From Variovorax sp. N23 (GTDB taxonomy: Bacteria > Pseudomonadota > Gammaproteobacteria > Burkholderiales > Burkholderiaceae_C): a DNA stretch of 64,000 nt. Each line of letters opens with the position of its first letter. Position 1 is the first letter of the stretch. Below the pieces are notes generated by a model that did no database searches, had not been told where the DNA came from, and worked only from the letters and a program-made list of their open reading frames with translations. The stretch lies in contig NZ_JAOOPY010000001.1 in the NCBI RefSeq assembly GCF_025486315.1, forward strand, positions 248,001-312,000, written 5' to 3'. Shown piece after piece: positions 8,492 to 17,788 of the stretch. The position numbers and the translations under genes were made by a program.

Positions 8492-8695
8492 TCAGCGGCT
8501 CGCGCCGTCGCGCGTGCTGAAGCCAAGCAGCGAGTAGGCAGGACAACTGCCGATGGTGCCGCTCAGGAGCAGCATCACACCGATGTAGCCCCAGAGACCG
8601 ATCGTCCCGAGGTCGGCCAAGGCGATGAGCCAGACACCCATGGCGAGGCGCACGGCGCAGTCGAGGAAGCCCAGGTTTTGAACGAGGAACGGCAT
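8492..8695 (-). CDS. DUF2892 (YgaP-like) small inner-membrane protein
   Basis: 67 residues beginning MPFLVQNLGFLDCAVRL, with two hydrophobic helices separated by a short glycine-rich turn, and GSCPAYSLLGFST at the end. This is the DUF2892 family found alone or fused to rhodanese domains in YgaP. AAGGAG lies eight bases before the ATG. It is the first gene of the exporter unit. The exact role is unknown. Confidence 0.82.
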   Translation of the reverse strand: MPFLVQNLGFLDCAVRLAMGVWLIALADLGTIGLWGYIGVMLLLSGTIGSCPAYSLLGFSTRDGASR

Positions 8696-8721
8696 GGCGG
8701 ATCTCCTTGGAGGACCGTCCG

Positions 8722-8762
8722 ATGATGGGGGCGGTGGCGTCGGCCGCCTTGCGATGCGTCAA
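8722..8762 (-). promoter_or_regulatory. FNR/CRP-type box and -10 element for the DUF2892-ABC exporter operon
   Basis: Minus-strand TTGACGCATCGCAA (8762-8749) is followed by CATCAT (8727-8722, 4/6 match to TATAAT), centres 31 bp apart. The predicted leader is about 20 nt to the DUF2892 start. Confidence 0.45.
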
Positions 8763-8868
8763 ACGCGCACGCATTGCCGGAGGCCGGCCGCGCGAAGGCC
8801 CGACGGTGCTGCGCGGGATGCATCGCGGGATTCGCCGCCAGGGCGCCCGGTGTCCCCGATCCGGTGCC

Positions 8869-11640
8869 TCACTGCCACCCGAATCGCCGTATGTAGCAGC
8901 GCTTCATCACCGTGGTCAGGACGACGTAGCCCAGCAGGATGGCGGCCAGCCAGCCGAAGTACGCTGGCGGCAGCGCCTGCAGCTTGAAGTAGGGCGCCAG
9001 CGGCCCCATCGGGAGCGACAGGCCGAGCAGCGCGATGGCCCCCGTCATCGCCAGCAGCGGCGGTGAGGCCCAGCTCTGCACGAAGGCCAGCCTGGGCGTG
9101 CGGATCAGGTGCACCACCAGTGTCTGCGTCAGCAGGCCGACGACGAACCAGCCCGTCTGGAACAGGCCCTGCTGCGCCACGCTGTCGGCCCCGAAGACCC
9201 ACCACATCACGGCGAACGTCGCGATGTCGAAAATCGAGGACAGCGGCCCGAAGAAGAGCATGAAGCGGCCGATGTCGGCCGGGTTCCACTTCAGCGGCCG
9301 CGCCACCAGCTCCGCATCGACGTTGTCGAAGGGGATGCCGGTCTGCGACACGTCGTACAGCAGGTTCTGCACCAGCAGCTGCAGGGGCAGCATCGGCAGG
9401 AAGGGCAGGAAGGCGCTGGCCACCAGGACCGACAGCACGTTGCCGAAGTTCGAGCTGGCCGTCATCCGGATGTACTTGAGCATGTTGCAGAACGTGGTGC
9501 GGCCCTCGATCACGCCCTGATCCAGCACCAGCAGGCTCTTCTCCAGCAGGATGATGTCAGCTGCCTCCTTGGCGATGTCCACGGCCGAGTCCACCGAGAT
9601 GCCGATGTCGGCCGCGCGCAGGGCCGGTGCGTCGTTGATGCCGTCTCCCATGAAGCCGACCACATGGCCGCGCGCGCGCAGCGCCCGCACGATGCGCTCC
9701 TTGTGCAGCGGCGCGAGCCTGGCGAACACGTCGTGCTGCTCGGCAGCGGCCTGCAGGGCCGCATCGTCCATGGCCTCCACCTGCGTGCCCAGCAACACGG
9801 GCGCTGCCGGCAGTCCGACCTGGGCGCAGACATGCGCAGTCACCGATGCGTTGTCGCCGCTGAGCACCTTGACGCGGATGCCGTGCGCGGCCAACGCCCG
9901 AAGCGCGGGCGCGGAAGACTCCTTGGGCGGATCCACGAAGGCGATGATCCCCACCAGGGTGAGGCCGCCCTCATCGGCCACGGCGTAGGTGGCTTGCGCG
10001 GGTGGCAGCTCCTTCATGGCCACCGCGACCACGCGCAGTCCCTCGGCGCCCAGCGCCTGCGTGTAGGCCTGCACGCGCGCGAGCGCCGTAGCGTCGAGTG
10101 GCACGTCGTGCGCTGCATCCCCGGGCTGCGCACCGGCGGCGCGACGCACCTGGGTGCAGATCGCCACCACCTCGTCCAGAGCGCCCTTGCAGATCAGTTC
10201 GTGGTGCTCGCCATTCGCATCGTGCTCGGCCACCACGACCGACATGCGCCGGCGCACGAAGTCGAACGGGATCTCGTCGATCTTGCGGTAAGCCTCTTTC
10301 AGCTGCAGTTCCCGGGCCACTTCCACCTGTTCGAGCACGGCGTGGTCGAGCAGGTTCTTCAGGCCGGTCTGGTAGTAGCTGTTGAGGAAGGCGAAGTTCA
10401 GCACCTCCATCGACGTCTGACCGAAGGCATCGGTCTTGCGCGCCACCGCGATCCTGTCCTGCGTCAGCGTGCCCGTCTTGTCGGTGCAGAGCACATCCAT
10501 TGCGCCGAAGTTCTGGATCGCGTCCAGCCGCTTGACCACGACCTTCCTGCGAGACAGCCGCACCGCCCCCTTGGCCAGCGTGGTGGTCACGATCATCGGC
10601 AGCATTTCCGGCGTGAGGCCCACGGCGACGGACACCGCGAACAGGAATGCCTGCAGCCAGTCGCCCTTGGTCCAGCCGTTCAGCACGAAGACGAGGGGGA
10701 CCATCACCGCCGCAAAGCGGATCAGCAGCCAGCTCACGCTGTTGACGCCGGCCTGAAACGCATTGGGCGTCGACTCCACGGCCTGCGCGCGCGCCGCGAG
10801 CGTGCCGAAGTAGGTGCGCGGACCGGTCGCCAGCACAAGGGCCGTGGCGGCACCCGAGACCACGCTGGTCCCCATGAAGACCAGGTTGCGTGCCTCCAGC
10901 GGCCCGGCTGCGGCGTCGGCAGGCTCGACGAATTTCTCCACCGGTGCGGATTCCCCCGTCATCGCCGACTGCGCCAGGAACAGGTCGCGTGCCGCCAGCA
11001 CGCGGCAGTCGGCCGGCACCATGTCGCCGGCTGACAGCGCGACGACGTCACCGGCCACCAGTTGGCGCACGGGAATCTCCTGCAGCGGCGCATCGGATGC
11101 GCCGGGTCCGGGGCGCAGTACGGTGGCGGTGTTGCCCACCAGCGAGCGCAGGCTCTCGGCGGCCCGGTGCGACCGGCCTTCCTGCACGAAGCGCAGGAGC
11201 GTGCTCAGGCCCACCATGAGGCCGATGACCAGCATGGCCCTGGCGTCCGCACTCAGCCACGACAGGGCGGCGAGCACCGTCAACAGCAGGTTGAAGGGGT
11301 TGAGGTAGCAGCGCCAAAGCCGCAGCCAGCCCGGCAGCGGCTTCTCGTGGTCCACTTCGTTGGGGCCGTCGCGCGCCAGGCGCTGGACCGCTTCGTCCTG
11401 CGCCAGCCCGTGCGCACCGGAACCCAGCCGGCGAAGCGCATCGGCGGGCGGCTCCGCGGCGGCGCGCAGCAGCTCGGCCGCGAGCGGGGCGGAGGCTTCG
11501 GGCGCCTGGCCATGGGCGAGGGCGCCCAGGAGCGGCCGACGGCCGAAGTGCCGCAGCGCGCGGCGACGGTGCAGGAAGCGGCTGAAGCCCTGGGTGAAGA
11601 GCCGCATGGGGGATCCCGCGGCGCGTGCTCGTTTTTTCAT
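8869..11640 (-). CDS. mgtA: Magnesium-translocating P-type ATPase (MgtA/MgtB family)
   Basis: 923-residue P3-type ATPase that imports Mg2+ across the inner membrane. The phosphorylation site DKTGTLT has its aspartate at residue 387. TGES (actuator domain) precedes it, and the hinge GDGIND lies near residue 664. The N-terminal cation ATPase domain (LARDGPNEVDHEKPLPGW) and ten hydrophobic segments fit the family length of about 900. The start is 12 bp after the stop of a DevC-like permease gene, so it is the last gene of that exporter operon. No separate Mg2+-sensing leader is present. Confidence 0.9.
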   Translation of the reverse strand: MKKRARAAGSPMRLFTQGFSRFLHRRRALRHFGRRPLLGALAHGQAPEASAPLAAELLRAAAEPPADALRRLGSGAHGLAQDEAVQRLARDGPNEVDHEKPLPGWLRLWRCYLNPFNLLLTVLAALSWLSADARAMLVIGLMVGLSTLLRFVQEGRSHRAAESLRSLVGNTATVLRPGPGASDAPLQEIPVRQLVAGDVVALSAGDMVPADCRVLAARDLFLAQSAMTGESAPVEKFVEPADAAAGPLEARNLVFMGTSVVSGAATALVLATGPRTYFGTLAARAQAVESTPNAFQAGVNSVSWLLIRFAAVMVPLVFVLNGWTKGDWLQAFLFAVSVAVGLTPEMLPMIVTTTLAKGAVRLSRRKVVVKRLDAIQNFGAMDVLCTDKTGTLTQDRIAVARKTDAFGQTSMEVLNFAFLNSYYQTGLKNLLDHAVLEQVEVARELQLKEAYRKIDEIPFDFVRRRMSVVVAEHDANGEHHELICKGALDEVVAICTQVRRAAGAQPGDAAHDVPLDATALARVQAYTQALGAEGLRVVAVAMKELPPAQATYAVADEGGLTLVGIIAFVDPPKESSAPALRALAAHGIRVKVLSGDNASVTAHVCAQVGLPAAPVLLGTQVEAMDDAALQAAAEQHDVFARLAPLHKERIVRALRARGHVVGFMGDGINDAPALRAADIGISVDSAVDIAKEAADIILLEKSLLVLDQGVIEGRTTFCNMLKYIRMTASSNFGNVLSVLVASAFLPFLPMLPLQLLVQNLLYDVSQTGIPFDNVDAELVARPLKWNPADIGRFMLFFGPLSSIFDIATFAVMWWVFGADSVAQQGLFQTGWFVVGLLTQTLVVHLIRTPRLAFVQSWASPPLLAMTGAIALLGLSLPMGPLAPYFKLQALPPAYFGWLAAILLGYVVLTTVMKRCYIRRFGWQ

Positions 11641-11652
11641 GGGGGCGATGCC

Positions 11653-12795
11653 TCAGTCTCTGAAGATGTCGAAGGGCTCGATCTTCAGAACCCGGCGCAC
11701 GCCGAACCAGCAGAAGATCGCCGCGATGATCACGACCATGCCGAACGCCAGTCCGACATTCCAGAAGGTGATCATCGCGGCATAGTTCGGCAGCCGGGAG
11801 CGGGCGATGGTGATCATCAGCGTCACCAGCCCCACGCCCAGCCCGAAACCGGTCATCGCGGTGAAGGTCGCCATGAAGAGGATCATGTAGACCAGTTCGC
11901 GGCTGCGTGCGCCGATGGCCTTGAGTGCGCCGAACTTCTCCAGGTTTTCCAGGATGAAGCTGTAGAAGGTCTGGCCGGAGATCGAGAGGCCGACCAGAAA
12001 GCTGATCACCGTCATCAGAAGGATGTTGGTGCCGATGCAGGTCTTGTAGGTGTAGTAGTCGGCGATGCGCTGGTTGAACTCGTCCTTCGTGAAGGCGACG
12101 TAGCCCAGCGACACCACCTGGCGCTTGATGCCCACGATGGCGGCATCGTCCTTGGCCTGTAGCAGGACATAGGAAATCGTGAAGCGGGTGGTGGGGATGT
12201 ACTCGATGGCGCGGCTGTAGGTGGTGTAGAGCGTCGGCACGCCGTTCAGGCCGCTGGAGGCGACCCTGGCGATGCCGACGATCACGCCGCGGTGGTCGTT
12301 GAGTTCGAAGGTCGTGCCGATCTTCGGGTGCTCCAGCTTGTCGAACTCGGCATCGTTGACCACGAAGAAGGAGTTGTCGGCATAGATGTCCTCGATGCGC
12401 CCCTGTTCCAGCTCGGGACGCCCGAACAGGCTGGTGTCGTCCAGTCCGATCACGGTGATGCCCTGGTAGGTGCCGCTGGCCAGGCGCACCTGTGCGCCGC
12501 CGATGAACAGCGGTACCGCATAGCGCACACCGTCCATGCTGCGGACGGCGTCCAGCAGGTAGTCGGGCAGCGGTATCGAGCTGGCGGCCGTGTTGACGGC
12601 GGGGTCCATGATCCACATCGTCGCACCGATGTTGGTGACCGTCGCGTAGGCGCGGTTCAGGATCTCGGAGAACGTGGCCGTCATCTGCATCATGAGGAGC
12701 ACCGCGAAGGTGATGCCGATCAGCAGCGCGAAGAATTTCGCCCGGTCATTGACCAGCAGCTTGAAGCCGACGCGCAAGATGCCGCCGTGTCTCAT
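11653..12795 (-). CDS. DevC/FtsX-like ABC transporter permease
   Basis: 380-residue MacB/DevC-type permease. There is one N-terminal membrane helix (FFALLIGITFAVLLMMQM), a large periplasmic domain, then three C-terminal helices with a typical FtsX domain (LSISGQTFYSFILENLEKFGALKAIGA). AGAGG sits five bases before ATG 12795. With the HlyD-like adaptor, NodT-like outer membrane protein and DevA-like ATPase it completes a DevBCA-type tripartite exporter. Confidence 0.85.
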   Translation of the reverse strand: MRHGGILRVGFKLLVNDRAKFFALLIGITFAVLLMMQMTATFSEILNRAYATVTNIGATMWIMDPAVNTAASSIPLPDYLLDAVRSMDGVRYAVPLFIGGAQVRLASGTYQGITVIGLDDTSLFGRPELEQGRIEDIYADNSFFVVNDAEFDKLEHPKIGTTFELNDHRGVIVGIARVASSGLNGVPTLYTTYSRAIEYIPTTRFTISYVLLQAKDDAAIVGIKRQVVSLGYVAFTKDEFNQRIADYYTYKTCIGTNILLMTVISFLVGLSISGQTFYSFILENLEKFGALKAIGARSRELVYMILFMATFTAMTGFGLGVGLVTLMITIARSRLPNYAAMITFWNVGLAFGMVVIIAAIFCWFGVRRVLKIEPFDIFRD

Positions 12796-12805
12796 GCGTG
12801 CCTCT

Positions 12806-14290
12806 TCATGGCAGGGCGTCCTTTCGGGAGGCGTCCGACGGATTCCACCATCCACCGCCCAGGGCGGCGAACAGGGCCACCGTGTCCTGGTATCGCTGGG
12901 CCGCGGCCTGGAGCGTGGCGATGCTCGCCGTGTGGAACTGGGCATCGGCGGCCTGCACGTCCACGTAGGGCGTCAGCCCGGCGCGGTAACTCGACTGAAG
13001 CAGCGACAACGCCTCGCGCGCGTCCTGCTCCGACGCGGCCAGGGCCTGGAGGGCCTGCGCGTCGTGCTCCAGCGCCTTGAGCACGTCGGCCACCTGTGCG
13101 AAGGCCGCCAGCACGGTCTGCCGGTAGTTGGCCTCGGTCGCGTCGAAGGCATCGCGCGCGGCCTGGCGTTGCGCGCGCAGTCGCCCTCCATCGAGCAGCG
13201 GCGCCAGCAGCGTCGGCCCCACGCTCCAGAAGCGGCCGGCCGCCCCGAAGAGGCCCGAGAGGCTGTTGCTGGCCGTGCCGTAGGTGGCGTTCAGGCTGAA
13301 GCTGGGGTAGAGGGCGGCGGTGGTGACGCCGATGTCCGCACTGGCCGCAGGCAGTTGTGCTTCTGACGCGAGGATGTCCGGGCGCTGGCGCGCCAGTTCC
13401 GAAGGCACGCTCAGCGGGAGTTCGGCCGGCAGCACCAGGGAGGCGAAGGCGATCGCCGGTGGCGCCGAGCGCGTCGGCGGTTGCCCCTGCAGCTGCGCCA
13501 GCAGGTGCGCCGCCTGGCTGGATTTCTGCCGCAGGGGCGCCAGCAGGGCCTGGTTGCCGGCGATCAGGCTGCGCTGCGAAAGCAGGTTGGCATAGGGCAC
13601 GGTGCCGGTGCGCACTTGCGCCTCGATGCCGCGCAACTGCTCGGTTTCCAGGGCGACCAGGGCCTCCATGGCGCGGATCTGCGCCTGGTAGGCCGCGTGC
13701 GCGATGCATGCGTTGACGACGTTGGCCGTCAGCGTGAGGAAAGCGGCGCGGCGGGCCTGGCGCTGGACATCGACCAGGGCGCCCAGGCGCTCCACCGTGC
13801 GCCGCTCGCCGCCGAAGACATCCAGCGGGTAGCTCACACTGGCGCTCAGCGTCCGGAGGCTGAAAACCGTTCCCCCGGCCGACGACCCCTGCTGCACCGG
13901 GGCATTTCGCTCGCGCTCCACGCTCGATCCCGCGGTCAGTTGCGGGTAGAACACGGCATCACCGGCACGCAGGTTGTCCTGGGCGACGCGCAGGCTCGCC
14001 TCGGCCGCCTGCAGCGTGGGATTGCCGGCCAGCGCCTGCTCGACGGCGGCGTCCAGCGCAGGCGACCGGAACAGCCGCCACCAGTCGGACTGCAGCGCCG
14101 TGCCGTGCGCGAAGCGCTGCGAAATGCCCTGCGCGATTTCCGTGCCCTCCACCTGTTCCTCGCGTGTGTATCGCGGCACGTCGGGCGCGGCGGGCCGCAC
14201 GAAATCCGGTCCCAGCGTGCAGCCGGCCAGCAAGACCGCGCAGAGCATCCCGGATCCAAGGTGCCGCATCGGCGGGGGCGAGGCGGCCAT
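12806..14290 (-). CDS. NodT-family outer membrane efflux lipoprotein
   Basis: 494-residue TolC-like channel of the NodT/OprM family. A lipoprotein signal with lipobox LLAGC near residue 20, the family start GPDFVRPAAPDVP, and two long alpha-helical repeats (GNPTLQAAEASLRVAQDNLR; RQRPDILASEAQL) are visible. It starts 2 nt after the stop of the HlyD-like gene; ATG 14269 is an alternative. It should supply the outer membrane exit for the ABC exporter in the same operon. Confidence 0.88.
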   Translation of the reverse strand: MAASPPPMRHLGSGMLCAVLLAGCTLGPDFVRPAAPDVPRYTREEQVEGTEIAQGISQRFAHGTALQSDWWRLFRSPALDAAVEQALAGNPTLQAAEASLRVAQDNLRAGDAVFYPQLTAGSSVERERNAPVQQGSSAGGTVFSLRTLSASVSYPLDVFGGERRTVERLGALVDVQRQARRAAFLTLTANVVNACIAHAAYQAQIRAMEALVALETEQLRGIEAQVRTGTVPYANLLSQRSLIAGNQALLAPLRQKSSQAAHLLAQLQGQPPTRSAPPAIAFASLVLPAELPLSVPSELARQRPDILASEAQLPAASADIGVTTAALYPSFSLNATYGTASNSLSGLFGAAGRFWSVGPTLLAPLLDGGRLRAQRQAARDAFDATEANYRQTVLAAFAQVADVLKALEHDAQALQALAASEQDAREALSLLQSSYRAGLTPYVDVQAADAQFHTASIATLQAAAQRYQDTVALFAALGGGWWNPSDASRKDALP

Positions 14291-14292
14291 GC

Positions 14293-15368
14293 TCACCTCT
14301 GGCCGATGTAGACATCGACCAGCTGACCCGGATACGCCATGGTGGGGGTCGCCATCTTGAAGCGGAAGATGACCGGCAGCACCCGGAGATCGACCCGCTC
14401 CTGGCGCTGGTTGGACAGCGCGATCTTGGGTGAGACGAAGGGCTGCACCCGCACGAACTCCAGCGCGACCTTGACGTCGGTGCCACGAATGGACATCTGC
14501 GCCTGGATGCGCTCCGGCGCAGGAAGCCTCGAGACGAGGATCTCGTCCACGTAGCATCGCACCGCCAGGTAGTCCTGTGGCCCGCTCATAACCACCAGCG
14601 GGTTCATGCCCTGGGTGTAGGCGTCGTAGGCGCCCAGCGTGGAGACCGAGCTGCCGGGCGTGCTGTTGATGGACGGCACGATACCGTCGACCCTGGCGGT
14701 GAGGGTGTACTTGGCGAGCACAGCCTGTGCGGCCAGGTAGGCCTGCTGCAGGGCGTCGGCCTCCCGCTGCTGGTTGAGGATGTCGTAGCGCCACGCACCT
14801 GCCCGCGTCAGTGCGTACTGCTTGCGCGCCACGTCCAGGGCCGCCTCGGCCTGGCGTTCGGTGTTGTACGCCGTGTCCAGCACGTCCTTGCTGATGGATC
14901 GCGGATCGATCTCGAAACTGGCGCGGCGCTTTCCGGCCTGATCGCGTGCGGCCTTGAGACTGGCCTCCGCCAGTGCCACCTGGGCGCTGGCGATGGCCAG
15001 GGTCTCGAGCCGTGGCTGCGCCTGGGGCTGGGCCAGCAGCGTCGTCGCCGCCTCGGCCTGCAGCCGCAATTGCTCCGTCGTGGCCCTCTGCACCGTGTCG
15101 TCGATACGCAGCAGCGGCGTGCCCGCGCGCACCTGTTGGCCTTCATGGGCAAGGACCTGCATCACGGTGACTGCCACCTCGGGTAGAGGCTGATGTTGGA
15201 GCCGCCCGGTTGATCGCTTTCGATGATGCCGTTGGCGTAGATAGCCGTCGCATAGGGACTGCTGACCGGCGCGAAGGCGGGCGGCTGCGCATGGCCGAAG
15301 AACCAGGCGGCCACGAGCCCGGCCACGATGCCCAGCAGCGACAGCATGAAGACGGGCTTGTTCTTCAT
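14293..15368 (-). pseudogene. HlyD/DevB-like membrane fusion protein, frameshifted
   Basis: Two frames make one periplasmic adaptor of about 358 residues. The N-terminal frame starts at ATG 15368 (AAGGG upstream), has a membrane anchor (MLSLLGIVAGLVAAWFFG), and reads into SNISLYP. The second frame continues (E)VAVTVMQVLAHEGQQVRAG, the biotinyl-lipoyl-like hairpin, then coiled coil and barrel. Restoring one C in the CCC at 15183-15181 (minus strand) fuses them. Either a sequencing deletion or real decay would explain it. The start overlaps the ATPase stop (ATGA). Confidence 0.75.
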
Positions 15369-16178
15369 TGCGTGCCCTTGTCCAGGCCGGTGATGCGCCC
15401 GTCCTCCATGTGCACGATGCGCTCGTCGTGCGTCACGATCAGGATGCAGCGCTGCGAATTGAGCACCTCCTTCTTGACGAAGGCGATGATCATCTTGCCG
15501 GTGTCGCCGTCGAGCGAGGCCGTCGGCTCGTCCAGGACCAGAATGGTGGGACTGCCGGCGATGGCGCGCGCGATCGCCACGCGCTGCTGCTCACCGCCCG
15601 ACAGCTTGATCGGCAGCATCGCGCCGTGCCCTCGCAGGCCGACGGTGGCGAGCAACGTGTCCGCCGTGGCGATCGACTCGTTCCAGTCCCGCCCCCTGAG
15701 GATGAGCGGGATGGCGACGTTCTCGGCCGAGGTCAGGCGCGGAAACAGGTGGTAGTCCTGGAAGACGAAGCCGATCGTGTGGAGCCGGAAATCGGCGAGC
15801 TGGTCCGGCGTCATCGCCCAGATGTCCGCGCCCTTGACTTGGACCGTGCCTGTGTCGGGGCGCAGGATGCCCGAGATCATGCTCAGGAACGTGGTCTTGC
15901 CGCTGCCCGAGGGCCCCACCAGGAACACCATCTCGCCGAAGTGCGCGCTGAACCCGACGTTGTCGCCGGGCCTCGCCTTCGCCGAAGCACTTGGTCAGAC
16001 CGGTGGCCACGATCGCCTCGACCCGTTCCACGCTCACCCCCGTCCGGCCCTCGGGTCGGCCCTCTCGCACGGGAAAGCCAATGACAGGACAGGCGCGAAC
16101 TCTATGGGGGCGGAGATGCGTGCCTTCGCGCCGGCAAAGGCGGCAGCCCGTCGTCTTGAAGGCGAGAAGATGGCTCAT
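15365..16178 (-). pseudogene. DevA/MacB-like ABC transporter ATP-binding protein, frameshifted near its N-terminus
   Basis: The C-terminal frame (from ATG 15931) has Walker A GPSGSGKTT, signature LSGGEQQRVAIARA and Walker B LVLDEPTASLD. The conserved first strand (VEAIVATGLTKCFGEGEA) is in another frame, joined to it at about 15966-15982, so a single-base shift is likely. The start of that frame may be GTG 16037 or ATG 16178, which has AAGGAA upstream and overlaps the stop of a 28-codon ORF. It is predicted to energise the DevC-HlyD-NodT exporter. Confidence 0.7.
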
Positions 16179-16261
16179 GGCGTTTCCTTGCCCGACGATC
16201 GGGCGACGGCGGCGGCGATGCACGAGGCGCAGGACGCGGTGGCCGATGGCCGCGAGGTCAT
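16175..16261 (-). CDS. Putative 28-residue coupling ORF between phaB and the ABC ATPase
   Basis: This small ORF (begins MTSRPSATASCASC) starts with an ATG overlapping the phaB stop (ATGA). It ends in a TGA overlapping the ATG at 16178 that opens the frame of the ATPase N-terminus. The double overlap makes a continuous chain of coupled starts through 16038-16257, otherwise a gap. The peptide has no recognisable domain; ATGA overlaps also occur by chance in GC-rich DNA. Confidence 0.25.
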   Translation of the reverse strand: MTSRPSATASCASCIAAAVARSSGKETP

Positions 16262-17007
16262 GCGAGGTACTTGCCGCCGTTGATCGACAGCGTGATGCCG
16301 TTGATGAATCCGGCATCGTCGGCCGCGAGGAACACCGCACCGCGAGCGATCTCCGACGGCAGGCCCAGCCGGCCGGCGGGCACCGCCTTGAGGATCTGTT
16401 CCATCACGTCGGGCCGCACCGCGCTGACCATCGCGGTATCGGTGTAGCCGGGCGCGATCGCATTCGTCGTGATGTTGCGCGATGCGCCTTCGAGTGCCAG
16501 CGACTTGGTGAAGCCGATCAAGCCCGCTTTGGCCGCCGCGTAGTTCGTCTGGCCTGCTTGCCCCGACAGGCCATTGACCGAGCTGATGTTGACGATGCGC
16601 CCGAAGCGGCGCTCGCGCATCCCCTCGATCACTGCGCGGCACATCGCGAAACAGCCGCCCAGGTCCACGTCGATCACCTCGCGCCACTGCGCGGCCGTCA
16701 TCTTGTGCAGCATCACGTCGCGCGTGATGCCGGCGTTGTTGACCAGGACCTCGACAGCTCCGATGGCCGCTTGCACGCATGCCACGCCGTCGTTGCATGC
16801 GGCCAGGTCCGCGACGTTCCATTCGAAGACCGGGATGCCGGTGCGCGCACTGAAGGCCTCGGCAAGCGGCATGTTGCCCAGGTAGTTGGCGGCCACGCGG
16901 TAGCCAGCGGCCAGCAATGCTTCGGATATCGCTGCGCCGATACCTGTCGTTCCACCGGTGACCAGGGCGACGCGGCCCGTGCGCTCTTTGCGAGCCTCGA
17001 TCTGCAT
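16258..17007 (-). CDS. phaB: Acetoacetyl-CoA reductase (PhaB/FabG-like SDR)
   Basis: Short-chain dehydrogenase of 249 residues that reduces acetoacetyl-CoA to (R)-3-hydroxybutyryl-CoA with NADPH for polyhydroxybutyrate synthesis. Cofactor motif TGGTTGIG, NNAG, catalytic S (ISSVNGLSG) and YAAAK are intact. GRIVNISSVNGLSGQAGQTN and INGITLSINGGKY are PhaB-type. ATG 17007 has AGGAG eight bases upstream; ATG 17028, overlapping the upstream stop, is an alternative. PHB formation is an electron sink under oxygen limitation, consistent with the island. Confidence 0.88.
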   Translation of the reverse strand: MQIEARKERTGRVALVTGGTTGIGAAISEALLAAGYRVAANYLGNMPLAEAFSARTGIPVFEWNVADLAACNDGVACVQAAIGAVEVLVNNAGITRDVMLHKMTAAQWREVIDVDLGGCFAMCRAVIEGMRERRFGRIVNISSVNGLSGQAGQTNYAAAKAGLIGFTKSLALEGASRNITTNAIAPGYTDTAMVSAVRPDVMEQILKAVPAGRLGLPSEIARGAVFLAADDAGFINGITLSINGGKYLA

Positions 17008-17024
17008 GATGTCTGCTCCTGGCT

Positions 17025-17558
17025 TCATGCCTGGGCCGGCGCGTCGGCGGGGCGGGGCGCGTTGGCGAGGATGGCGCGGGCGCGGGAGATGTCGTCGGCG
17101 GAGCCGTGCACGATCACGAGGAAGCGGTCGGCCTTGACATCGGCTTCGTACTTGATCGCGAGATTCTTCGACATGCCTAGCCCCACCAAGGCCGCGGCAA
17201 GGGCGGACAGGCCTCCCACGACCACTGCGCCTTCGAGCGCAGCGACCAGTGCGAGCCCGAATGGCCCGGCAACGGCCACGATGCCGACGGCGGGAATCAG
17301 GAACACCGCAGGTCCTGCCAGCAGGCCCCAGATCGCCCCCCAGAAGCCGCCGATGCCGCCCCAGGTCTTGACGCGGTCACCGATGGTGTAGAAGCCCAGC
17401 GCGTGTTCTTCGGTGTGGTAGCCCTTTCCGATGATGGAAAGCTTCTTCATGTCGAAGCCCGCCAGGCTGAGGCTCCTGACGCTTGCCTCGGCGGCAGTGT
17501 GCAACTCGTGGACAGCGACGACGGGGTCGCTCCCATTCGAAATGGTGTCGGCGTTCAT
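17025..17558 (-). CDS. YflT/DUF1269-like stress-associated membrane protein
   Basis: 177 residues. An N-terminal soluble domain (VVAVHELHTAAEASVRSLSL, FDMKKLSIIGKGYHTEEH) is followed by two glycine/alanine-rich hydrophobic segments and a short soluble tail (KYEADVKADRFLVIVHG). The layout matches the general-stress (YflT-like) family. ATG 17558 has AAGGA seven bases upstream and is preferred over the longer frame. It precedes phaB with a 4-nt overlap of possible starts. The function is not known. Confidence 0.65.
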   Translation of the reverse strand: MNADTISNGSDPVVAVHELHTAAEASVRSLSLAGFDMKKLSIIGKGYHTEEHALGFYTIGDRVKTWGGIGGFWGAIWGLLAGPAVFLIPAVGIVAVAGPFGLALVAALEGAVVVGGLSALAAALVGLGMSKNLAIKYEADVKADRFLVIVHGSADDISRARAILANAPRPADAPAQA

Positions 17559-17601
17559 TGAATAGTCCTTGATGGAAAGTGTTCTGACGAGATATCTGTG
17601 A

Positions 17602-17653
17602 GGTCCGTTCTCGGACCCCGTTCGCGCTTGCACCTACTCGAACCCTGTGCAAG
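17602..17653. promoter_or_regulatory. Inverted repeats upstream of the YflT-like gene
   Basis: CTTGCAC (17627-17633) and GTGCAAG (17647-17653) form a perfect 7-bp inverted repeat with a 13-bp spacer. Just downstream toward the gene, GGTCCG-TTCT-CGGACC (17602-17617) is a perfect 6-bp hairpin. The first could be an operator and the second a leader hairpin. Neither fits the FNR-type box found elsewhere in the island. Confidence 0.35.
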
Positions 17654-17788
17654 AACAAAAGATGCGCCGGCTCTTCGGCGCTGACGCACGATGACGTCGA
17701 GACGGCTCGTGCGACGCGGCACGTCAGCCCGACCCGACCCGGTGTCCGGCGCTTGCACGCCCGAGCACGCGGCACGCGAGCAGCGGCT

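Noticed and set aside
16099..16138. Seventh FNR-type promoter before the ABC ATPase (minus-strand TAGAGT at 16104-16099)
   Set aside because: The -10-like hexamer is present, but the sequence at the expected box position (around 16125-16138) does not keep the TTG-N8-CAA spacing.
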